Below are positions 56,424 through 64,000 of a DNA stretch of 64,000 bases, piece by piece (position 1 is the first letter of the stretch; each line of letters starts with the position of its first letter). Both the position numbers and the translations under genes were made by a program. The DNA comes from Dillenia suffruticosa (taxonomy: Eukaryota; Streptophyta; Magnoliopsida; Dilleniales; Dilleniaceae). Location: contig JAVTVX010000020.1 in assembly GCA_033439265.1 (NCBI GenBank), positions 14,464,001 through 14,528,000 of the forward strand, in the 5' to 3' direction. The notes under the pieces were generated by a model, which saw nothing but the letters and a program-made list of their open reading frames with translations, made no database searches and was not told the DNA's origin.

Positions 56424-56900
56424 TCACAACATCAATTTGCATGTTCCAATCCCCCTCACTACTACAAATGCTCCGTTCCCTACATATAGCCTCCTCACGT
56501 GTGGACTCAATCTGCGAAACTCTACATACGTGCTCCTATCATGAGTTACATGGTTGGTAGCTCCTGAGTCTAAAATCCACATAGGAGAGGATTCAGTGAA
56601 TATCACAGTGGATGAAACATAACTCAAACCATATAAGGAAGAAAGACTTACCTTTCGCTTGCCACATGCGCGAGCGAAATGCCCAAACTTGCCACAAATA
56701 TAGCATTTCACTTTTCTCTTATCGAGTTCCATCTTCCTATGCTTCTGCCCTTTGTTATCGGTCTTTGTTGATGGTTTCTTCTTGCCTTGGCTTTTGGCAT
56801 TTTTGTCATGTTTACGCCACTTACGCTTGAAGCCCCGGGAGCCCTTACTCGACTTCGCCACATATGTATGATTGGAAACAGATCTAGCTACCTCTAGCAC
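56424..56900 (-). pseudogene. Copia 4 gag C-terminus and protease
   Basis: A 158-codon open part. Basic Lys-rich stretch, then an intact zinc knuckle CYICGKFGHFARAC (56715-56674), then the protease WILDSGATNHVTHDRS with the D-S-G-A box intact, and YVGNGAFVVVRGIGTCKL. This is the best-preserved protein part outside the VTT gene, but it has no complete polyprotein around it. Confidence 0.9.
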
Positions 56901-56939
56901 TCCTCCTCGAGCTCACAATGCTTCTCACATCTATGAAAG

Positions 56940-58120
56940 TACGATACTATATAACATTCTGAGTTTGATTCTGAGTTTGATTCCTTATACATTCTGATCC
57001 ATGAAATATTCTATTAAAACTAATAGTAGATGGTTTCAATTTATTTAAAACAATGAATGCCAGTCTCACGATACTATATAACATGCCTTTGTTGCGGATA
57101 AATTCTACAAACTTGCTTATCCCAAATCCTAAAAATTCGGACGACAAGATAGATGTTCATATACAGCCATTACAACCATTGGTTTAAATTAAATTTAAGT
57201 AAAACTAGATTTGAAAATAATCTAACGAATTGATTTAAATTAAATTAAGCTACCAATGGCTAACATGCAAAATACAAACAAACCGCAAATGTTCTAAAAA
57301 TTGCATGAAAGATAGTAATTGCAAGGTAACAAAGTCGTAACAAATTCTAAAAATTATATTTCTAAAAATTATATTAGTAGCCATATGGGAAAGAAAGATG
57401 AGTATTGAATAAAAGTATTAACGGAGGATACTGATTAAAGTGTGTAATGAAAAAAGAGACGAAAAAATAGTATAATGAAGGTGTTTAAATTGTGTAATGA
57501 AAAAAATGTAGAAAAAGAGGTTTTGAAAATTTGTTTATGAAAATGATGGTATATGTTGTCTATTTATTTAATTTGAAAAATATTATTGCAACCGATTAAC
57601 TGGTGATATATTAAACTTGACCCAAATGTTGGATCAATGAAAGTGTAAAAAATTTACAAAAAATTTGGAATTGTTTTGAGATACAAATGCACTATTTTCT
57701 AATAATATAATAATATTAATCTTACATTACTATAATATACATATATATTACTATATATTACTTTAAATTAGATTATTGTCGATCCAATTTAGATGACACA
57801 ATCCTTATGTTCATAACATAAAATCATGATTATCAATATTAATTTAAATTATAATATATTAATAATTTAAAAACTCTATATATTTAATCACAAATAATAA
57901 CTCATAATTCATTCATTTTATTTTATTTTTATGTAGCAAGAAAATTCAATGAGAATAGAAATGGAAAAAAAAAATAAAAACATGACCGAACGTGAAGAAA
58001 AAAATAGAGGCGAGAGTCACATAAGGAAAACAAAAAAAAGGTGAAAGTGAGATTGGAAAAAAAAAACAGAGAGAGAGATACAGAGGAAGGAAGGGAGGGA
58101 AAAAAAACAAAAAACATCAA
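56940..58120. other. AT-rich intergenic
   Basis: CGATACTATATAACAT occurs near 56942 and again near 57069, and CTGAGTTTGATT is doubled at 56959-56984. The right end (57955-58110) is purine-rich. No gene. Confidence 0.5.
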
Positions 58121-58124
58121 AGAG

Positions 58125-58486
58125 ATTGTGGTATGGTGATTGACATAATTGTTAAATAGGCTCTACGGCTCCAAATCAGAAGTTCGATTCCGCGTCGTAA
58201 CATTTTTTTGCATAAAAAAAACAAGGCAAGCGGAGGGGAAGCACAAGGGAAGTGGAGAGGTGCACCCGCGCATGCCACCGCGTGGGGCATGCGCGCATGG
58301 AAGCGCCTGCGTGGGTGGGCATGCACGATGGAAGTGCCTGTGTGGGCGCCCATGCATGCCAACGCATGGGGCATCCATGCATGCAAGCACCCATGTGGGC
58401 GCCTAACCAAGCCAGCACGGGCGCCAACGCATGCCACCAGATAGGGCATGTGAGCATGGAAGCACCCGCGTGAGCACCCGGCCATG
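58125..58486 (+). mobile_element. tRNA-headed element with palindromic GC minisatellite, copy 2
   Basis: Head: A-box-like TGGTATGGTGAT (58129-58140), B box AGTTCGATTCC (58181-58191). A T-run (ACATTTTTTTGCATAAAAAA) and ACAAGG follow, then ~250 bp of GC-rich repeats built on GGGCGCCCATGCATGCC and GCATGGGGCATGC. Order and motifs parallel the minus-strand element at 33489-33945. Ends where an LTR begins. Frames through the GC body are compositional. Confidence 0.58.
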
Positions 58487-59660
58487 TGTTGCAACCTCAC
58501 AGAAGGCTATGAGCAACGCTCAAGCCTACGCATGACAAATGGCCACTAAGCACACATATGAAGAAATTATGGAGGTTTGCACGGACAAATGTGCCACTCC
58601 ACAAGGCAAGCCAAAGGCTGCCAATGATGAGTCAACATTCTTGCACATAGAAGAGCAATCACCTAAGGCATTGCATGAAAGTACATGAAACTACTCGAGT
58701 AAAGACAAGCAGCGTACAAGCAAGGACAAGCAGTGTCCAAGAATTGCACAAGTCATCCAAGCGATCACGCACCAAAGCACGTGACACTTGAGCCAAAGGT
58801 TGCAACCCTTCATGACATATCAAGCAATCGTCACTAAAGAGCTAAAGCCAGCAAGCGCACGAGCAAGAAGGCCACTGCTCCAAAGGACAATATGCAAGGA
58901 GACACCATTGCATGAGTAGCCTGCACATGAGAATGCATTATGGCATGAGCAGCTTGTGGAAGAGCATGAGAAGATGCCAAGCAACCCATGCAAAGAGGCG
59001 TCATCGCACGAAGTGGTGCAGACCCTAATGCACCAGCATAAGCAATGGCATGAAGGGAACAATGCAGCGCACTATGGTCCAACACCATCACTCAAGGATG
59101 TGCACTAGCAAGGCAGCCTGCACGAGCCAGCATGCTACAGCCAAATGCTACAGCATAAGCCAGCGCACCGCAGCCTAATGCCACAACACGAGTTAGCGTA
59201 CTGCAGCCTAATGCCACAGCATGAGCCAACGAGTAGCAGCACAGCACCATAGCACACGCAGTCCAGTGCAAGCGCACCAAAGTAACGGCGAGCAGCAGGA
59301 AGGCCATGAGTCACCTGTGCAATAACTACTCCAATAAATTTTATGTAGTTAATAGGGCATATGAAGAGGCATATAACTACCCAAATAGTTATTGTTAGTT
59401 ATTATTAGTTATTATTAGTAGTTATTAGTTATTATTATGTATGCTTAGTGGTGAAGCAATGTAAGAGAGCCCTCTCCTATAAATAAAGCAGTCCCCCTAC
59501 CATTGTAACAATGAAAAAAAACAGAATTTTTGAGTTAATAGAAGAGAGTTTCTTCTTCTCCATTGGGAGAATCTATCTTAGGGTTTAAGGTGGCTATGAA
59601 CCCCTTAGGTTACATTACTTTTGCGTGATATTAGGCTCTTGAGTTTTGTAAAACCCAACA
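58487..59660 (+). repeat. 5' LTR of truncated gypsy element
   Basis: 1174 bp from TGTTGCAACC to AAAACCCAACA, ends forming TGTTG/CAACA. It includes a TATA-like CTATAAATAAAGC (59490) and imperfect ~47-bp repeats with GCAGCCTAATGCCACA near 59115-59245. A run of GTTATTATTAGTTATTATTA lies at 59390-59440. No second LTR in the window. Confidence 0.55.
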
Positions 59661-60021
59661 AAGTCAAGTTCAAATCACTCCATCTCTCTCCATTCTTGTC
59701 TTATCCACCCATTTCTCTAGATAGCCAACTTAGTGCATTGGACATGGGTGCCATGTACTAAGAAAGAACTCCAACCTATCCACCTCAACCTCCCGACCAA
59801 CCATCCCCTTCGAGAGAAATGCACCATTATTTGGTGCTTTCATTGAAAGAGAGTCTTTCATTGGACGCATCATTAGTTGGTGTTTCCATTGAGAGAATAT
59901 CTATAGCTTAGGATTTTTTTTTGGTGTGGTGTGTTTCTAGGTTTGTAGATTTTTTTTGTGTGTTTTTTTTTTCAAATCCTTATCAAGAAAAAAAAAAATC
60001 TTCAAGACAACCTTTCATCTC

Positions 60022-61150
60022 ATGGCTCAAAGGGAAAGAATTGAAGCCCTTGAAACATTCATGGAGGCTAGTAAAAAAAGCCAAACTGAGACAACCCAAA
60101 GGTTGGCACAAATGGAGTAGCAATTCACCATGATTGCCAATATGTTTCTAGACATGCAATAACCATCACTAAATCAAAGAGCCCTAAGTCATGAGGCCAA
60201 CCGTAATGAAGGAAATACCCCACAAATGAGAGATCCACAACCATCAAAGGTGCAATCTCATGCTGGGAGCATTTATCAAGAATCAACTTCCAAAGGAAGT
60301 GATGTAGAGGCACCTTTCGTGCGCCAAAACATGGCTTTTCAGCCACAACAACCAAGGTAGCCCCTAACTTGACTTTCCAAAGTTTGCTCAAGGAGAACCT
60401 AGCACTTGGATTGCAAGGGATGAAGCATATTTTTCATATTATCCCTCAGATAAATATGAAAAAGTATGAGTTGCTAGTTTTTATTTGAGGAAAAGGCCCA
60501 ACATTGGTACCAATGGATTTGAGAAAGGCACCACGCCAAAGGCAAAGCTCTCATGTGGAAGAAACTATGAAGGAGATTTCAAAGAGGTTTGATGAAACTT
60601 CATATGTCGACTATAACGAGATTCTCACCCATTTGAGACAAACTTCATCCTTAAGGGAATATCAAAAGGAGGATCTCTATAAGAATCGATAGGCCCCAAC
60701 CGGCTCTAATAGGCACCTTCATAGGCGGATTGAGGCTTGAAATGGCCTCTGAAATTAAGTTTCATAGACCAAAGACCCTTATGCATGCATGAGAGATTGC
60801 TCATATCAAAGATGATCAACTCCAAGACACAAGAAGGCTCTGAAGGTCACAACCATCCAAGGGGATAATAATTTCGAGAACCCTTACAAAACCTCCTATT
60901 TCTAAGCTTACCAACAAGGCACGCCGAACAACAAGGCTCAAGATGTGAAACATCTCACATGTGATGAAATGGAAGCTAGAAGGCTAAAGGGTTTGTGTTT
61001 TAATTGTGACAAAAAATTTACATCGGGTTACAAGTGCAAATAGCAACGACATATCATGCTTGTGCCAGATGAAAATGAAGAGGCACTAAATGAAATAGTG
61101 CCACTAGAAGAGGAGTCAATTGAATAGTCACCTAGTAATAAAGACTTACC
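60022..61150 (+). pseudogene. Gypsy gag
   Basis: ATG at 60022 starts MAQRERIEALETFMEASKKS. Downstream frames give GKALMWKKL, LTHLRQTSSLREYQKE, then EARRLKGLCFNCDKKFTSGY with the CCHC-type knuckle near 60975-61040. Frame changes and about a dozen stops. The coiled N-terminus and knuckle fit gypsy gag of the type fused to pol. Confidence 0.82.
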
Positions 61151-61189
61151 CACAACTTCTCATACCTTAGCCGAAGATGAAGTACCAAA

Positions 61190-61580
61190 GGCCATGAGAA
61201 CCAAAGCACTCATAGGCAAGCAAGACGTCACCGACTTGGTTGACAAAGGTTCGGCATAACACTTCTTTGACCCAAAGAACGCAAAGGCATTAAGCCTAAC
61301 CACTGAGCAAGTTACACCTCTTGAAGTAAAGATTGCAAGTGGTGAAAAGTCTTATTGCTGGAAGATATATCAAGGAGTCATGATCGATATCCAAGGGCAT
61401 GAATTCGCAACTGATTGCTATTCTCATACATTAATTGGTAAAGATACAATTCATGGAGTTCAATGGCTTGCAATGCTTGATCAAGGAGTTACGAAAATCG
61501 TATACGAAGACAAGTAGACAAAGTTGCAACCACAACCCATTATAAACGGATTCAAGTTCACCAACATGGTAGAACACACC
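61190..61580 (+). pseudogene. Gypsy aspartic protease
   Basis: KALIGKQDVTDLVDKGSA near 61205-61255 is the catalytic region with D-S-G changed to D-K-G and followed by a stop. FATDCYSHTLIGKDTIHGVQ and WLAMLDQG follow (61405-61480). Typical for gypsy retropepsins; inactive. Confidence 0.83.
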
Positions 61581-62070
61581 CCAAAGGGCAACAACATACA
61601 TGCTAATCATAACCCTTCAACTAAAGAAGAAGGGCACACCTTGGAACATTGGTGAGGACATCAAGCAAGACATCCTCAAACATGTCCATTCATACCAAGA
61701 ATGTTAAGAGACACCTCTTGATGTGACAAGCAAAAGATCACCACTACAACTTGGTGAATGATTGCAAGCAACAAGCAATCAGCCCTTGTGCCAAAAGCAG
61801 CCTATAGGTGAACATGCACCGCTAGGCCAATCAGCAGGCAACCATAGGGTAGACCACCAGGCGCACAAGTACAAGATATAGGTAGCATAAAAGTCCCTGT
61901 GCAACAAAAAACAATGGAACAACAAGGGGACCCAAACAAAAGGCCACCATCTTCAGCGCCAAGCAAACAACTTCAAATGCAGGCATGGACGAGCAGCCAA
62001 CAATTCATGATGTTAATGAATAGCTGCAAGCAATAGATACAACTGATCAGACATCTATGCACATAATTAC
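61581..62070 (+). other. Gypsy remnant, unreadable
   Basis: Gln-, Asn- and Pro-rich frames with no RT motif. May be a linker or other decayed internal sequence of the gypsy element. Confidence 0.4.
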
Positions 62071-62800
62071 CACTACAAAATAAATATACTATTCAGATGG
62101 ATGAAACTGTCTATTAAATATACTAAAACCGTCCGTAGAACCTTCTCCAATAGATACGTCTTCAGTTGGCTATACACCAGTCGGAATAAATCTATCTCAA
62201 TAGTTTTGATCGCCATTGGAGCATGTGATTGATATATAGTGACTGTTAGATAAGTGTTTTTAAAATTACTGTCTTTCATAATCAGTTTCAAAAGTTTTAG
62301 TAAAAATTACTAACTTTTATCGTCGGTTATCAAATGTGTTAGGAAATGTTACTAGCTTTTATCGTCATTTATCATGCGGTTATCACATGTATTAGTATAA
62401 ATTACTACTTATATTATCGGTTACCACAAGGGTTGAAAAAAATTATAATAATATTGTCGGTTATTTATGTGTTAGTATAAGTTACTGTCAGTTACCACAT
62501 GCTTACTGTCTTGTTTCGTCATGTCTTGTATCGTCAGTTACCATATGGTTACTGTCTTGTATCATCATGATTACTGTCTTGTATCGTTGGTTACTGTTAG
62601 AAAATGTTACTCTCTTAGGAAATATTACTCTCTTTTATCATCATGTTAGGTTAGTAATGTTATTGATTTTATTCTCGGTCATCACAAGTGTCAAAAAAAT
62701 TACTACTTTTATTGTCAGTTACCACTAAATTACTGCCCGTTATCATTATTATCACATGATTACCACATGCTATCAATAGAGACGTTTTTTTTAAGATGGT
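62071..62800 (+). mobile_element. CACTA-like terminus with degenerate subterminal repeats
   Basis: Begins CACTACAAAATAAATATAC, close to the CACTACAAAAAA terminal repeat at 35221. AGATGGATGAAACTGTC and ACTAAAACCGTCCGTAG motifs follow, then ten or more ~40-bp degenerate repeats at 62280-62770 with the core TTACTNNCTTTTATCGTCGG and TTATCACATGTGTTAG. No opposite end is seen, no transposase. Other element types with such repeats are possible. Confidence 0.5.
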
Positions 62801-64000
62801 AGAGAAATTAAAAGATCGAAAAATAAAAAAATAAAATAAATAATATAAACGTAATAAGGATTGTAATTGATATAAAATAGAATGATTGATACATATAAGG
62901 ACAAAAAAAGAGAAAATATTACATATTTCACAACTATATGTTTTCTGAGATGATCCAAATAAAAAATGTTTATCATAGTTTGAAGGCGCATTATCTTTAT
63001 TCAAAATTTTTCGTGTCAATCTATTCATTAAAAACCAATAGTGAAATAGTAAAATCATTGTAAATAATAAATAATGATTGTAAACGAAAATATTATCAGA
63101 GAAGAAAGCAGAGAGTGTTTCCTTTCTCTAAACCCAAAACATCTTGATAGTATTGATATCTATATTTCTTCACAACTGTTCAAAATAAAAAATAAAAAAT
63201 AATATCTTAATATTAAATCTCAAATTAAAATAATATTTTTATTTTTTAAAACCTGAGTAACATTTTGGATGATTGAGCATAAACTGAATTTGTTATTTCT
63301 TGGAATGGTTGTGATTCTTCCAAATCTTTCAAATATCCAACGTGATTAACTTTTGATAAAATTTTGCAAAGTGAGTGAGAGATTTAAATGGTTTAGGGAA
63401 GAAGAGTTTTCAAGGGAAAGTTGGAAAAATTTTGATAGTGGAGAAGGGTTAGGGGAGAAGAGCTTTCAAAAGAAGGACGGAGAAACTTTGATGGTGGAGA
63501 TTTCGACGTATGATTTACAATATCATTTTCACAAACAAAATTTTAAAACCCTGCCCATTTTTTCTTTCACTCTTTTTCTCCCGCCTTTTTTTTTATTACC
63601 GTGTTTCTTAATTCCTCATTTTTTTTTCACATGCGTACAAAAAAAATCACTTACTACTTATTATATTTTATGCAAACTATTTACTAACTACTTCCTACAT
63701 TTCATGCAAGTGTATCCTTGCATGGTCCCTTGCCATAACCTTTGTACTGTGTTAATTATATCTATTTGATTAATTAAAAATAACATATATTCCGTATTCG
63801 ATGACAATAAACTTATTAATATTATTAATTTAAATAATATAATGATATGAAATTAGTAATTTATATAATATAGTATTATAGTTTTGAAAATTGATTAAAA
63901 AATTATTAGATAATATAGTGTTATAATTTGAAAATATGATATAATATAATTGTATGTAATTGTGTAATTAATTATATTAGTATAATTAATGAAAAATACT
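62801..64000. other. AT-rich intergenic to window end
   Basis: A 138-codon plus-strand frame at 63353-63769 is made of a Lys/Glu part encoded by an imperfect ~58-bp tandem repeat (63395-63510) and a Phe/Leu part. I do not recognise it and do not call it. The rest is A/T-rich without features. Confidence 0.5.

Larger units (their letters stand above)
55080..56930 (-). mobile_element. Ty1/copia retrotransposon 4 fragment (minus strand)
   Basis: Gag, protease and integrase of the same family as copia 3, in opposite direction. It breaks off in the linker before the RT (minus-strand text PQFRFLIEDEILIM near 55140-55180). No LTRs or RT are recognisable. Confidence 0.82.
58487..62070 (+). mobile_element. 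Ty3/gypsy element, 3' truncated
   Basis: LTR, leader, gag and protease are present in plus orientation. RT, RNase H and integrase are absent. The element stops at the start of a CACTA-like terminus at 62071. The gag type (GLCFNCDKKF-x-SGYKCK) is that of plant chromovirus-like gypsy elements. Confidence 0.78.

Noticed and set aside
58117-58500. His/Met/Cys-rich frames on both strands
   Set aside because: Translated GCATGC-type minisatellite.
63353-63769. 138-codon frame near the window end
   Set aside because: Half is a 58-bp tandem repeat and half hydrophobic low complexity; no homology recognised and no promoter seen.

Overview
This is nuclear DNA of a flowering plant, most likely a eudicot. 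The evidence is AT-rich sequence, GT-AG introns, a plastid-type VTT-domain gene, Ty1/copia and Ty3/gypsy retrotransposons, tRNA-derived SINEs, CACTA ends and an endogenous caulimovirid. I cannot name the species. There is no bacterial gene, CRISPR array or operon. Almost every long open frame outside the one host gene belongs to a decayed element or a low-complexity tract.

Layout. 1-600: decayed gypsy protease on the minus strand. 1013-2720: a ~738-bp tandem duplication whose second copy is split by a SINE with a 16-bp target duplication. 2530-3240: a DUF1442-type pseudogene (minus) whose 3' end is inside that duplication. 4958-21896: the one gene that looks intact, a minus-strand VTT/DedA (SNARE-associated) membrane-protein gene. 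It has seven exons that sum to an exact 338-codon frame. Its fifth intron is 13.6 kb and holds two copia elements: one at 7299-12212 in the gene's own orientation, and one at 12603-18147 on the opposite strand with a rearranged left end.

23-31 kb: a solo-LTR-like repeat (its relative is at 53.4 kb), then a near-complete but dead Tat-type gypsy element (24396-31224) with two LTRs, an archaeal-type RNase H and a 3' tandem-repeat block. 32-35.2 kb: a cluster of GC-rich islands in very AT-rich DNA. Three have tRNA-like A/B boxes next to palindromic or minisatellite GC-rich bodies; one contains a 38-bp perfect palindrome. The cluster ends in a CACTA transposon terminus with GCGAC subterminal repeats.

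35.5-43.7 kb: a decayed endogenous pararetrovirus, plus strand, with movement protein, coat protein, protease, RT/RNase H, a further 3' ORF, and a promoter/poly(A) region. It is full of stops. 43.8-47.85 kb: a microsatellite and a long gypsy LTR-like segment. 48.1-52.7 kb (+) and 55.1-56.9 kb (-): two facing, broken copia elements of one family. 58.1-62.07 kb: another tRNA-headed GC-rich element, then the 5' LTR, gag and protease of a truncated gypsy element. 62071 onward: a second CACTA-like terminus with degenerate subterminal repeats. The last kilobase is AT-rich with nothing recognised.

The most interesting observations are: (a) the tRNA-headed elements with palindromic GC-minisatellite bodies, especially the matching pair at 33.5-33.9 and 58.1-58.5 kb; (b) the VTT gene that keeps an intact frame across two retrotransposons; (c) the LTR-flank-LTR rearrangement of the second copia element; (d) the near full-length endogenous caulimovirid.
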